A stretch of DNA of 64,000 bases, taken from the NCBI GenBank assembly GCA_963920575.1, contig OY986966.1, positions 24,085,717 to 24,149,716 on the forward strand, written 5' to 3'. Each line of letters opens with the position of its first letter. Position 1 is the stretch's first letter. The notes under the pieces were generated by a model. That model was not told the origin of the DNA and did no database searches. It was given only the letters and a program-made list of their open reading frames with translations. Source of the stretch: Narthecium ossifragum (taxonomy: Eukaryota > Streptophyta > Magnoliopsida > Dioscoreales > Nartheciaceae). Shown in pieces: positions 10,401 to 23,140 of the stretch. Both the position numbers and the translations under genes were made by a program.

Positions 10401-13400
10401 GCATGATATGTATGAGGACAATAGTACTAGTGTTCTACAAAAGCAACAAGATATCTCTTAGAAAACCATATACTGCAAAATCATCTTTACATGAGCAGAT
10501 GAATTTCCCTTGACAGGTTCAATCTCCTTACTAAAGTAACAAAGTCAAATCCAACATGATCTAGATCATATTAAAATTTTAGACATCCAAACCTTTGCAG
10601 ATCCCGTGAGGCATTTGAAAGAGCTGCCAGATAAGATATCTCTGAAGAGGCTTCATTCGTAGAGTGCATAATACTTAAGCTAGGAACTTCTTGAAGAATG
10701 TAATCACCGAGGTCTATATAGCTTATTAGACTGCCTGTTTCAATCAGAATATGCATAGCAGGAATTACATATGCAAGGTAGTAATGACTGTAATTGAAGT
10801 TAAAGAAGAGATCACTCACGCCCAAACAGTTTCTCGACCGATTTAGAAAGGATATAAGAAACTTGGTCAGTTTGAGAACCTAAGCTTTGAAAACAGTCCT
10901 CAGGAATAACAATTCGAGTAGGTTGCACGGTAGCATCAGCAGGCAATTGCAAGAATACACGGCCTAGCTGACTTAAGGTAATGGGATCTCTAGCAAACCA
11001 ACCTGGAAAGACAACATCCAGAGTCAAAATTAAATAATCATCAATAAATAGAACAAGGACATGGTGAACGAAGACTTTTCATCAGGTTAAAGCATGCTCA
11101 TGACTTTAATATTTCTTCATTGCAGCACATACTATTTGAAAGATCTACAATTTAATACGCCTGTTGCAGAGCCCATGAACAAAATAAGTAGACGATTAGA
11201 CATATTCAGTTTCCATTCGCAAATCGGAGAATAAGGGACACTTGAGAGAAGAAAAAGGTAATTAGATACAGAACATTATAATCAAAGTAGGTCTTAAGAG
11301 ATTGGACCAAACCAAACTCTTCCGGAGAAAAGTCATAATCAATATTGCCAACCATAGTCTTTCTAACTTTAACAACAGCATCGCAAAGCCAAAAAAAAAA
11401 ACAGATCCTCAAACTTCTGATGATCACAGAAGTATGTTTACTCCTACAAATATTTGATTTGGGTTTCAACAACCCCATACCATTTTGGGTATCTCAATAT
11501 TTGACATGTTTTAAACAAATTACAATCTATGAATGCACAAGCAACAAGTTTTGCAAGCAATAATCCTGATCTATCAGCCATAGCCTTAAAGCATCTACGA
11601 AATACGGATGGCATGTGACCTAATGTCAGATTGTGAGACTTGTGACTACTATATAAATGCTCCAGTTTGACAGAACCGAATTGTTTCACTTCGACAGCCC
11701 ATTTGACGAACTTCTAAACAAGCTATTCTCACTCACTTCTGTGGTTTTTCAGAATACATGGATAAAGGAAAACAGAAAAGTTTGACTACGAGCATATCTA
11801 ATTAATAAAGCAATTATGGATTATAAATACCTTGACTAATCATAGTAGTTGCTAATTCTATACTATTTGTATTGTTGACGTAGGAAGTTGGCATAGCCAA
11901 ATATAGTGGTTCACATTTTCTTATCGAGGTATAAATACAAAACTTAAGGAACCAGCCTAATACATGTATAGCGCTTCAATGACGGTATAAACAACACCCT
12001 CTGAAAGTGTAAATATATCAAGCTATCAAGCACATATGTACCCAACAAGACTACAATCGAACTTGTATTATGTGCTTATTATCTTTCCATATTTTAAGCT
12101 TGCCTATATAAGATTTAAGGGATGTTAAATTGTTAATGCTACTAGAAACAATTAAAAATCTATATTGTATAACTAGAAAGCATAAATCACGATAAAAGAA
12201 GTAATGGATAAGACTAGGATGAGCTTCTAGCCCTGATATGCCAAGCATAAAGAAAGAATTTCCAAGATGATAGGCAATTAAGTGAGGACAAACTACAAAC
12301 TGGCTCTCAAAACAAAGATCATTTTGACCAGGTAAATAGTTTCAACGCCAAGTACATGGTGCAAATTTGGTTGGACAAGTAGTAAAACTTAAGGATTGCC
12401 AATGCCCAACAATAGAATGGGCGTGCATGAGTTGGCTTAAGAACGCATTAGGCATGATATTTTAGACTCAATTAGATCAAGATTCAGGTTAACATTTTTG
12501 AACAATACAAAGACCCCACATCAATTGGATACAGCAACCTAAAGAATAAAACAATTGACCATACAAATCAATCGCTTTGGCTAGAAAGGGTCCAAAGCAA
12601 GCCAAAATCTTGCACTCCAGGTGAAACTGGGTTTGTTCTAGGTCAAGGATGGAATCCGAACTTGATGAAACTGGGTTATTTGGTGTCTGAATGCATCTAT
12701 TCAGAATAATCTTCTACTGTCCTAATAAATCTAATCAGGCGTCGGACCAATTTGGTTGAGACCAGGTAATCCTTTCTCCAGGGTAGAATTTTTTATAGGA
12801 ACTGACTGCAAGTCCGAATGTCAGGCTGACTTCATTCTAACAGAGTGAACTGGGCCTTGAATTGCAAGTAAACCCAACAGATGGTGCATTTTAAATCTCA
12901 TCCACTCCACCAAGAAGGAAAAAGGTGACAACAAGAAATTTACCAATCACATTCTGTGCACAAACCAAAACTTGCTCCTTACCAACTGTATCTAAGCTCT
13001 GAGCCAGAGGAATGACGTTGCTGGTAGATACAGTGCCATGCGAAGGACGGAAACCAAAAATACCACAGTATGCTGCAGGCACCCTTACACTTCCACCAGT
13101 ATCAGTACCTATAAGTAATGAGCAATATTGCAGCTTCATCAAAGAAAAACTAGAGCTATGGACTTAAAAGAAAAAGATGAATGCAGATGCTTCTGCTTAA
13201 AAGGTTTATCCCTAAAGAGAGCCCAAAATCAGCATTCTTTATGCACCGGGAAAGAAAAAAGAAACTACTGTATAAGAAGCTCTAACATGGACATTAATAG
13301 GAAAAATCAGAGATATGTGCAAAAGAAAAACGACTCTTCAAGCTTAAAATTTTGTATTTAGCACAGCTGCACAAGTTCATAAATTTTCCAGAATATGCAA

Positions 13401-16400
13401 GGCAAGTGAGAGTATCTGAAATGTGCCCACAAGAAATTAAGTGTAACCAAGGATTGTTGTGCGGGTGGCATGTGCCATGTCAATCTTTGGCACAATATGT
13501 GCTGGTCGGGATGACAGATGCCGATATTCGCTACGAACCTCATGCCGGCAACACAAAGCTCTTCTAAGCTAATACAAGTGTCGGATTGGGATTTTTGCTG
13601 ATACATTGTATTGTACCAGTAATCGTGCCAGTCTGTGCTGTTATGTGCCAACTGGCACAGTAATCACCGCACAAAGCTACTCTAATCCTTGAGAATTGGT
13701 CCATAACATTATGTGGTTCAACTACTGCATATAACATGTGTTGTACATAGCAGATGAACAATGTTAATGGTTTCTGCCTCCAAACTCAAGCATATTGATA
13801 TCACTAGATTGGGGCACTTGAAGTAGTTGTCCTAAATTTATGTGACGCAACAAAAAGAGAGATTGAACAGATACTGAACAGTCAAAGACAACGTTTGTGC
13901 GACTTCTTAATGCTAATAACCCACTTTTAAGCTGTGCCCACTTGTTAATGGATGCTCAACGACAAACCAGACTGTTAATGAGAATGTGTAGTCATGAGTA
14001 TTAATCCTAAACGAATGCTGGAAACTGTAGTAGATAGATAAGCTTTACACCAGGAAATTTAGAAAGGGACAGCAATGGGAAGATATACCTATAAGCATGC
14101 ACTCTGTAGTTTTAAATTGTCTATTAAGTGTTTATATCTCAGTTAGTACTTCCAGTGCATGTGGTATAGTATTGGATTTATAACCTTTTATGTCTATTTC
14201 TAAATCCATAGTTTTCATCGTACGGATGCCTTAGCTAGTATGCAGTTAAATTACAGCAAGTTAGAATTCAAATTTCCATCCATTCCTTATTGTTGTTTTA
14301 CTTATGATCAATGTCAAGTAGTGTGCATCCATCTGAGCATCGCATCTCATGTGTATGTATGATTATGCATGATCATCTCCTTACATATGTGTTAGCATGC
14401 TTAAGTAATTATTTAAAAGCATTACATATGCATAGTGTGCATGTTTGCTAAGCAAAAGTTGTCACCAAGGTGAAATGAGATATGATATGTCCTTAGTTGT
14501 CGTGGTTGGGCAGCTAAGGATGAGTACTTAAAGGGTTCACGGTTTAGTCGAGACCAACTGTGGGTCCTGGGCGTTTAAGTCCGAAAGAGCCGAGGCTCGA
14601 CCTTATGCTAGCATGAGTAAGGATAGTTATCCCAAGTGCACGTGGGGTGCTATCACCAGACACCGTTATGGTACTCGACGGTAGAGCCAAAAAGATGCAT
14701 CTCATTATATCATGCATCAGAGTTCATGTCATACAAAAGCTTTAAGTGGGATTTATGGGCATGAAAAGTTCAGCTTTTAAGTTTAATAAAGTGTGATCAT
14801 TCTCTTTCTCAAGTGATGTGTTTTAATTCGGTTTTGTTTTGCGAACACATTTTGTTTGGATATCATTCTATTACGTGTTGTTTTCTACTGGGCTTTATGC
14901 TCATGAGATAGATGGATTTTTTTTCAGATACCCAAGATTCTGCGTAGGCGCGGGGATGGGAGTAGAGAAGAGAAGAGTTTAGAACTAGTTTATAGTTTCT
15001 TTCAGTTTAATCATGTTTTATGTGATTTTTTTTAGGAAGGTTATTTCAGTTTAAGGTCCGAGTTACTTTTTAGTCAATTTCTCTTTTCCAGAACATTGTC
15101 TTAGTTTGATTGTCAATAAGAGTTTCTCTTTCTAATATGATATTTCTTTTAGTCAAACATTATTAGTCTGTGTGTTTCGTCTCGTGTCATGTTAGAGGAT
15201 AAGGTTTCCTTTACAGGATTCGGATCGTTACAGAGATGCAGTCAATAATAGCTATTAGATGTAAATTGAATGCAGATGAGACTATAAACAAGTAAGACCT
15301 GCTGATAAGTCACTAATTACTCATAATTAAACCCATTAAATTACCTTTGTTAGGGCTAAAGTAGGTGTATTTGATATCCTATTGCTTGATTTCAGGTTTA
15401 AGTAGGATTTGAGAAGAAATACAAGAAATTCAACCAAAAATCATTAAATTCTGCAAAAAGACTGTTTCGTCGACTGTTTGGAAATAAATCACCAGCAATT
15501 TTACAAAACTCCAAATATTCTGAAATTCTTGGAGCTGAAAGAAGACTTCAAGAGCTACAACTTTTATGTTGAAGACTAAGTGAGATTTCATATACATTGG
15601 CGCCAGTTTTGAAGCAAAGTTGGATCTATGAAAGCTGAAATTTGAGAAAGGCTGAAATTAATTAATGACGTGGCAGTGGAGACCCAGTCAAACCGACTGA
15701 AGCGATGGATCGGATTTGAGTCCGATCAGTCGCTCAGATGACGTCATTAGTCCGGAATTTAGGGAAATTAGAGTTTAAGTTCAATTATAACTCTTAATTC
15801 CGGGATCAAAGGTTTCTACTATATAAAGGGGTTAATTCAGCCGAAAATTATCATCTTTTGGACCACTTTTGGAGGAGAAGGCTAGGGTTTTGAAGATGGA
15901 GATCTTTCCGCGGGGATCGACGGCTTCCTTCCCAACACCTATGGATCTTTCCTAGAAGATGAGTAACTAATTCTTAAACTTAGGAATATCATGAAACCCT
16001 AGTGTAGCTTTTGATTTTCTTTGGTTTGATTCTTATAAACTTCTTCTCAACATGATCTCATAAATATGGTTTTAATGATTAGAGATTTGAGGGAACAGAG
16101 TTCCTTTGAAGTATTTTCAGTCATATAAGCTTTCTGTGATTGTTTATATAGATTTATGAGATGGTTTTCATGTGATTTATGATTTGCTTTTGAGATAGAC
16201 TATACTATGCTAGGATAGGTTGTGCCAAGGTCATTAAGAGTAGTATAACTTAAAGTAACCGTAGGATCGAAGACAACCTATGCCAAGAAAGATAGGCTAT
16301 GCCGTTATGAACATAAATCTTATTTTAGGGATTCATGTGAGCTTGTAGCCATATGATCCATAATGTTGAGAGAAGATTGAAGGTGAAGCTAGGGTGGATT

Positions 16401-19400
16401 GAGTAATCCCTAGGTAAGTCATAACTTGGTTCAAATCCCGATCACTTTACTTGCTTTCTTAGATAATTTTTAGATAATTCAACCAACCTTCTGATTACTC
16501 CGCTTAGGAATCAGTTTCGAGAAGTGATTTTACTTTTCAACGTTTTCCTTGTGGATCGACTCTGGACTTCACCACTAATCTACCCGGTAGGATAGTGAGA
16601 GAATAAGGATTATGTTTTTTATTGAGGTTAGCAACGTTTAACGACGACGTTCGCAACACATCACCTACAATAGTAAGTCTAGGCATATTAGCCTAAGACA
16701 TAACTATGTTAAAGAATTACTCATTGATGGAGTAATTTCCATTAACTATGTGAAGTCAATAGAGAACTTGGCAGATCCCTTAACAAAAGGCCTTGGAAGG
16801 GATATTATTCATAAAACATCCAAAGGGATGGGGTTGAGGTTAATAAAAACTCTCACCTACTGCGGGAACCCAACCAACCTAGTCTTGAAAGATAGTCTAG
16901 ATTCAATGTGGTAAACAAGTTGTTAAGAGTGATTGAAATGATAACACTAGAATTGATGTATTTTAGTGTTGAATCCTGCAAGAAAACGCTAAGGATGAGC
17001 ATGACTTGATAAATTCCATAAGACCAAGTTGAGTTGGAGTGTGTGTAGGAACACTCTTGATGGGTTTACCTATATGAGAGTGGAGGTTTGGCCGCTTCCT
17101 ATGAGATTGACCGTCTGTAGAGCTCTCATGAATCCGGGATATATGCACATGGCCAGAAATGTGCAAGCTGTATAGAACACCAAGAAATAAAGAAAATGGA
17201 TGTGTGTGATGTATCCGGTTAGTCTCTAAGGGTCATCGGTTCAAGACTAGTTTCACCAATCACCTTGATATAACTTTGATATGTTTACACTATATGAAGG
17301 TTCAAGTCCAAAAGACACCTGCCTCCATTTATGCATACATTTTCGCCTTTATGCCCAAAGAATGTTTTATCGATGTATTTCAAAATTCAGCTTTCTTATT
17401 ATTTTGAAATAGGTGGGGTTTGTTGGATTTTATTTCAAAATAAATTCTGATTTAAATGATTTTAGCTGTTATGATTTTTTTTGAGAGAAGTGTTGGAGGA
17501 AGTGAATGTCTAGATTTGTAACAGCCCAGAGAAGTTACAAGTTTTCAAATTTGAAACGGTTCGTTATTAAGAGTCTCTTAATAACATGAGTTGGAGGCTT
17601 TAAAACCCCAATGTTGATGGTCTCAATAGAGTGAGAGATTCTGAAATTATTCAGATCTGAATCAAATCCTCCTCCATCTTTCTCTCAAAACTTTCTTGTT
17701 CTTGGGCATAAACATTTCAAAGGTGTTCGGGCTGGGATCCGGTTGTGCAAGCCTTGATTCGGCGTGAGAGTTCTAAAGCTTGATTGTATCCTGGAAGCTG
17801 TTTGTCCATAACCGTTTGCACTCACAGATTTATCTGGATGGGGATAAATACGCTTTAAAGATATCGTCATTCAATCGACCCTTCAAGCTTTAGGAATTCT
17901 TCTGTCTGCATATTCACACTTCTCTGTCTTCAGATTCGCATCTTGTGCCTTCCAGATTCGTTCCCCAGCAACCCGAGTTCCAACATATCATGGTCTACCC
18001 AAACGTGTTCACTCTCTTCCATGAAATCATACTAATCTCCTTCTCCACAAGAAGATAGTGTTCTTAATGCAAACTGCCTCATCATATGTATTATGCCCAC
18101 AATCACTTATATGCCCTCTCAACTTCTCAAAAGCACTACATAAAATTACATTGTATATTGGAGATACAAGTGGGATACACACTCTCTATGTGGGAAACTA
18201 AAAAGCCTAAGTGAGTCCTATTTCGCAATGAGTATATATGCATCAGGATTTAGAAGGAAACAATATTCATAAATGAGGATTATGAGCTCAATGAAAGTGA
18301 ACAGTTACTCCGTAAGTGCTCTAAGCCGAAATTTGTTTGAATTGCTTCATTTGTCTAAATTGCTCTGCTATAGAAACTTTGCAAATGATAAGAAGCTATC
18401 TTCAAGACTGATGACTACAAGTATCAGCTTCCATTGAAAACACAAGTTAAAAAATTTACCTAAAGAAAAATTAACAAGCTCTGCAGCGACTGCAACAGCA
18501 GACCCACTAGAAGATCCTCCAGGTACTCGATCTGGAGCACATGGATTAACTGGTGTGCCATAATGCTTGTTTTCTCCATTAACGCTGTAGAGAATCATGT
18601 CAGCAAGCTAGAAGCAACATATATCATGATACAAAAGGTCCAAGAAAATTCCACCGTGCAACATGAAAGCTTCAACCATTTTTCTTAAGTCAACTACGTG
18701 GAAATTATAGCTCTGTGACACCAGAGTATGCTAAGTATGATATAAGCTTAATCCTATAATGAAGATAGAAAGGAAAAACACAGATTTCTGCTAAAGCTGT
18801 GTCATGACATTATAAACTGGCTCATTACAGAGGTATGCAGTATACTTTAGTTTAGTACGTTGCAAGCGTCTGTAATCAACAAGGAAAAGTTCTTTCAATT
18901 CAGACCTGAACGCCATCTCATCCATGATAGTTTTACCAAGACAGGTAGCACCTGCTTCAATTGCTGCCAAAACAACTGGAGATGTAGATACAGCAGCGTC
19001 ATGAGTCCTCGCCCAGTCCGGATTGCCAAAGCCAGTTACGTAACCACTAATATCAAACCTGCTATTTGAGAAAACATCCATAAAGACTGTATATGGAAGA
19101 ACAAAAAACATTCTAAATTACACTGATCGGGGAATGAGCAATACAACAAGTGGACATGGGCAATGCTCAAACAATGCATCAATCAACAGCTAAAGACAAT
19201 TTGGACTAACAGTTCAAAAGTTCTTTTGGTAACTTATTGCAATCACAATCTAACAATGCAATTTGGTTTCTGGCGGTAATAAGATTGATTCTTGGTGGAA
19301 TGGTCTGCACAATTTAGATGTTGACTAACAACACATAAAGGACCTCAAGAATGCTGTACAAATAATTCAAACATGACTACCCAAACATTACTCAGCTTCA

Positions 19401-19595
19401 TAAACTATAAGAGATGTTTGGGTAGCATTTTTAGGGACAGCAAAATTAATGAAAGGGCACATACATATCTTTAACCGCAAAGGTAAGGCCTTGCAGAGGA
19501 AGTGGAGGTTGAGAAGGAGAGCGAGGTGGCGGGCGGAGTTCAAATCTTTGGATAAAAGCTCCATAGCCATCATCACCCCTCTTCTCCTCCGCCAT
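7488..19595 (-). CDS. AMI1: Amidase of the AMI1 type, nine exons, intact
   Basis: Exons, in transcript order: 19595-19465, 19058-18906, 18584-18460, 13108-12983, 11002-10820, 10734-10593, 9673-9505, 7871-7737 and 7640-7488. All introns are GT-AG with consistent phases; the joined frame has 438 codons then TAA. The amidase signature is complete: LTFAVKD (Lys42), PGGSSSGSA (cis-Ser119) and [12 protein letters not shown] (nucleophile Ser143), followed by [11 protein letters not shown]. Spacing equals Arabidopsis AMI1 (K36/S113/S137) with a constant offset of six. There is no N-terminal membrane segment and no C-terminal TPR region, which argues against OEP64/TOC64. Family members hydrolyse indole-3-acetamide to the auxin IAA in the cytosol or nucleus. 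I chose the ATG at 19595 because it gives family length; an upstream in-frame ATG at 19637 would add 14 residues. The penultimate donor (GAG/GTGCTC) is weak. Intron 3 is 5.35 kb and full of retroelements. Confidence 0.93.
8284..8663 (+). mobile_element. Copia-like LTR remnant in the last-but-one amidase intron
   Basis: The stretch opens TGTTGGAATTGTC, a usual Ty1/copia LTR start, and contains TCTATAAAGAGG followed by a self-complementary CTCCTCTCGAGAGGAG. The 3' limit is uncertain and I found no TSD, so this is a tentative remnant. Confidence 0.35.
14100..15232 (+). mobile_element. Ty3-type LTR fragment in amidase intron 3
   Basis: The 3' part reads like the R-U5 end of a large Ty3 LTR (GTAGGCGCGGGGATG...) and terminates GGATCGTTACA at 15232, the usual ACA end, directly abutting a copia fragment. 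The left limit is approximate and no TSD was found. Confidence 0.45.
15233..17985 (+). mobile_element. Ty1/copia 3' remnant, split by a solo LTR
   Basis: After the inserted LTR, 16666-16914 encodes the C-terminal end of a copia RNase H in one open frame: [21 protein letters not shown] and KTSKGMG, then TAA. A polypurine tract (AGGTGGGGTT) ends at 17420 and is followed by a 565-bp 3' LTR from TGTTGGATTT (17421) to CCAACA (17985). Gag, protease, integrase and most of the RT are missing. It lies in sense opposite to the amidase gene. Confidence 0.78.
15303..16663 (+). mobile_element. Solo LTR, Ty3-type, family B (1361 bp), in amidase intron 3
   Basis: It runs TGATAAGTCACTAATTAC...GTTCGCAACACATCA and matches the solo LTR at 1246-2688. 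Flanks are CCTGC (15298-15302) and CCTAC (16664-16668), a 5-bp duplication with one substitution. It interrupts the copia RNase H frame. The TATA box is at TACTATATAAAGG near 15817. Upstream lie CGATGGATCGG, TCCGATCAG and a perfect TGACGTCA palindrome. Confidence 0.85.
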
Positions 19596-19637
19596 CCTCA
19601 CCTCACAGTGGCCAGACCCAATTTGCTTCCCCACCAC

Positions 19638-20320
19638 CCACCACTACACTTCTCCCAACAAACAAATAAAACAAGAAAATTCATGGAAAACAGACAATAA
19701 AATAACAGGAACACATGGAAAACTTGTCGTGATGTGACGTTTATCATGGATTCTCCTTCTAAAATAGGATTAAGGTACTGTCATGTCATCCAGATGCTGC
19801 TATACAATCAAGTTTGTGTTTAATGAATGTTCCAATTGACTTCAATCCCCATTGCAGATCTTGTGCTCAAGTCCTCTCTAGAGAAACATTAATTATTAAG
19901 CTGTGCCAAGCCCTAGATCAGAATAAAATCCTCGAAAAATCGAAAGCAAAAAAAAGAAACCCTAATTTAAAATCTCAAGAGCTACAAACACATGGTACCA
20001 TGTGCGAAGAGCATAGACTTGAGATCCCCGGTCACCAAGAAATCATGTTCTCATTCTTTAGGGCATTGAAACAAAGGAGGATCAAATCCATGGCGCAATC
20101 CTTTTGGAGACTGGGTTCCTACAAACAATCGAACTCTGCTCTGCTATTTAATTCTTCTCACTTCTTCCAAAATCTTAATCTTATAGAAAAAGATTAGTTT
20201 ATATATTTGTGTTTCTGCATAATAATTGGGTGTCTTTCTGTTAATGAACACTCAAAGAAAGATACTTTAATGATCTAGTAAACAACTCTACGCACTTATT
20301 TTATTTATAATTTGGGGGAA
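19638..20320. other. 5' flank of the amidase gene
   Basis: This region holds the promoter side of the amidase gene (minus strand). I see no clear TATA box, repeat or second gene. A 127-codon plus-strand ORF (19814-20197) has no family resemblance and biased composition. Confidence 0.35.
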
Positions 20321-21055
20321 GGGTCCATAGCCCCACATGCAAAAGATCGTTTGACTAAATACCCTTGCGCACTGTTTCAGGATAAAAAACCCAAACCGCG
20401 TTAAAAGACACCTTTGCTCATACGCTCATTTCACCTCCATCCCGCGTACGCGACTTCTCTCGCCTCCGCCTCTACCATCTCCCCGACTCCGGCGATCTCA
20501 TCCCACCTGCAAGCTCCACCAACCATCTCGAGCGGCCTCATCCCACCTCCAAACACCACCATCGATCTCTACCCCATCGGAGGCCACCACCAGCAAGAGA
20601 GGCGACAGAGCAAAGGAAGGTATATGTGACACTGACGAGAACCCCCTTGCTCCGCCTGGTACCCATCCTAAGCACCGTCGCCTCCCTCGGCGCCTCTGTG
20701 GTCCCCAACCTCCGCCTCGTATATACCCATCGGCGACAAAGGTTTCCCCTATTACTGGCGAAGACCTCATCACCGACCGTGACGAACGAAACAGAAGGGT
20801 TTCACTGCCGCTGCCGACCCCGATTAACTTCTTATTCCCTAATCAAACGAAACCCTAACGAAGGGTTTCGCCGCCGCCGCTGAATCCAAAAACAGCAACG
20901 ATGGGGAGGAGGCCAAATCCAAAAACAACTGCGATAAACCCTAGACAAAAGGTAAGATATCATTTCGATTTTACATATTTCAATTGTATTTTGGATTAAT
21001 TGGTGATATACCATTGTGATTCAATTGCATTTAGGGATTTATACCATTGCTATGT

Positions 21056-22115
21056 CATTTTTATCAATGATAAAAATGCTTGAGTGATGATCTCATTTTT
21101 ATCATTGATGTTGGTTGAGATGATGTGTATTACAACCTGAATCGATTTCATTGTTTCAGCAATTGAAATCATACTTACTGGAGTATGATATAAAAACAGC
21201 AATGATTCTCATTTTTATCACTGATAAAAATCATTCTTATTTTTATCAATGATAAAAATGGAACTTGATGATGTCGATTAAGATCATCTCATTCATTTTT
21301 ATCAATGATGAAAATGGAACATGATGTGGATTGAGATGATGTTTATCATAATGATAAAAATGAGAATGAATGGTCATTCTTTTAAGTATTGTCATTTTTA
21401 TCAATGATAAAAATGAGAATCAATGGTCATTCGGATTTTTATCAATGATAAAAATGAAACCTGTTGATGTGGATTGAGATGATGTTGATCATTCTCATTT
21501 TTATCAATGATAAAAATGAGAATGATTGGTCATTCTTTTAAGTATTGTCATTTTTATCAGTGATAAAAATGAGAATCAATGGTCACTCTCATTTTTATTA
21601 TCGACAAAAATGAAACCTGATGATGTGGATTGAGATGATGTTGTCATTTTTATCAATGATAAAAATGAGAATCAATGGTGACACTCATTTTTATCATTGA
21701 TAAAAATGAAACCTGATGATGTTGTCATTTTTATCAATGATAAAAATGAGAATGATTGGTCATTCTTTTAAGCATTGTCATTTTTATCATTGATAAAAAT
21801 GAGAATCAATGGTCAGTCTCATTTTTATCATTGACAAAAATGAAACCTGATTATGTGGATTGAGATGATGTTGTCATTTTTATCAATGATAAAAATGAGA
21901 ATCAATGGTGACACTCATTTTTATCATTGATAAAAATGAAACCTGATGATGTTGTCATTTTTATCAATGATAAAAATGAGAATGATTGGTCATTCTTTTA
22001 AGTATTGTCATTTTTATCATTGATAAAAATGAGAATCAATGGTCAGTCTCATTTTTATCATTGACAAAAATGAAACCTAATGATGTTGATCATTCTCATT
22101 TTTATCATTGATGTT
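21056..22115. repeat. Palindromic satellite, about 21 copies
   Basis: The core is CATTTTTATCA, then A or T, then TGATAAAAATG: a near-perfect 22-23 bp palindrome. I count about 21 copies in 1060 bp, separated by 18-60 bp spacers of a few types (GAGAATGATTGGTCATTC, GAGAATCAATGGTCA, GAAACCTGATGATG). A higher-order period of about 230 bp is seen at 21731 versus 21961. Each core can fold into a hairpin with an 11-bp stem. Confidence 0.9.
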
Positions 22116-22466
22116 GAAATCAAAGAAATTATCATTAGTCACACAAGATCCAACACCAGTTGTACTGACAATCAAGCTACCACTATTGTTTACAACATCG
22201 ACAACAATACGTTCAATACCCAATGAAACTGCTACCAATGTCATACTCTTGAAATCTGAATTTGAAACAAGAAGGCATCTAGGATGCTCAGGTATTGAGT
22301 AGTACATTTGAATTTTGTCCTTTGATAAATTGGTCCAGGTCCCACAAATATGTCTAACAATTGCATCAAAAGAACATCCACTTTCTACTACGAAAATGCT
22401 CGTCTCACCATCATTCTTGCATAGTAACAATATCTTGCACCCCATTGATAACCCTGTACAAACCAC
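22077..22466 (-). pseudogene. MULE transposase N-terminal domain fragment
   Basis: Minus-strand ORF whose N-terminal part (MGCKILLLC, SFDAIVRHICGTWTNLS, YYSIPEHPR, MTLVAVSLGIE) aligns residue for residue with the N-terminal part of the transposase pseudogene at 43830 (LLLLCKYGGET, LLKHLCVKWPNLS, MVLVASSLCIE). After about 115 residues the frame runs into the palindromic satellite and stops, so the catalytic core is gone. The exon probably begins after a TGTACAG acceptor near 22455. Confidence 0.7.
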
Positions 22467-22672
22467 ATGTCAATTAAGAATGAATAAGATACCGTGAATT
22501 CCAACGGAAATACAAAAATTAATTTGTAGATACACAATTGCATAACATGTGATGTATGAAAACTGCAATAATAAAATTGAATCGAATAATCAGGAATGAT
22601 TATGATGTTATGTAACACATAAGAAAGATGTGTAATCACTGCCTCCTCGCCATCCTTTTTCAGGACGAAGCA

Positions 22673-22800
22673 CGAGTTCCCATTCCAACTAGCTTGGGAT
22701 TTTAGAGAGAGGGGTTAGGGTTGGAATGGGATCGACCAATTTATTCCAACTAGCTCAGGATTTTAGAGAGAGGGGTTACAATTAGGATGGGATCGATGGG
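22673..22800. repeat. Two-copy 65-bp direct repeat
   Basis: ATTCCAACTAGCT followed by GGGATTTTAGAGAGAGGGG (one copy AGGATTT) and a GGATGGGATCGA-like tail occur twice in tandem. It lies at the GC-rich right side of the MULE-derived block. Confidence 0.75.
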
Positions 22801-23140
22801 GAGTGAACGGGGAGGGATAGAAGTGGGAACCTTGAAGCCGATAGAGCAAAAGCGGAACGGGTCACTGAGGGACGGGAGGAGATCTCGCAGGCAGGGGGTA
22901 GAGGCGAGCTTGGAGGGGGCTGCGCCGCCACAGGGCTGATGCCGCTCGTTGAGAAAGAGCACTCGCGGACTATTGAAGGTATACGTGTGCACCCTCGTGC
23001 AGAATATGTTAGCTAAACAACAACAACAACTAATTAAACCACATTAGATGGGTTTTTTATCAAACAGACTTTTAATGGGGTTTTGGGATGAGAAAGGTCT
23101 CTAATATGGGTATATCACCAATTAACCCTTATAATTTGTA

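Larger units (their letters stand above)
20320..23140. mobile_element. MULE-derived non-autonomous block
   Basis: The left end contains GTTTCAGGATAAAAAACCCA and the right end, inverted, TGTTTGATAAAAAACCCA, suggesting terminal inverted repeats; exact ends and TSD are not resolved. Inside are a GC-rich leader-like region (20400-20950), the palindromic satellite (21056-22115), a MULE N-terminal fragment on the minus strand and a duplicated GC-rich end. The makeup suggests an internally deleted relative of the MULE at 43830. Confidence 0.5.

Noticed and set aside
7488..19595. OEP64/TOC64 identity for the amidase gene
   Set aside because: The family also contains the amidase fold, but this gene lacks the N-terminal membrane segment and the TPR region and ends at AMI1 length.
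19814..20197. 127-codon plus-strand ORF upstream of the amidase
   Set aside because: No homology signal and biased toward Lys/Asn/Ser; probably chance.
21056..22115. Possible CRISPR array because of regularly spaced palindromic repeats
   Set aside because: Plant nuclear context, spacers are themselves repeated, and the structure is a higher-order satellite.
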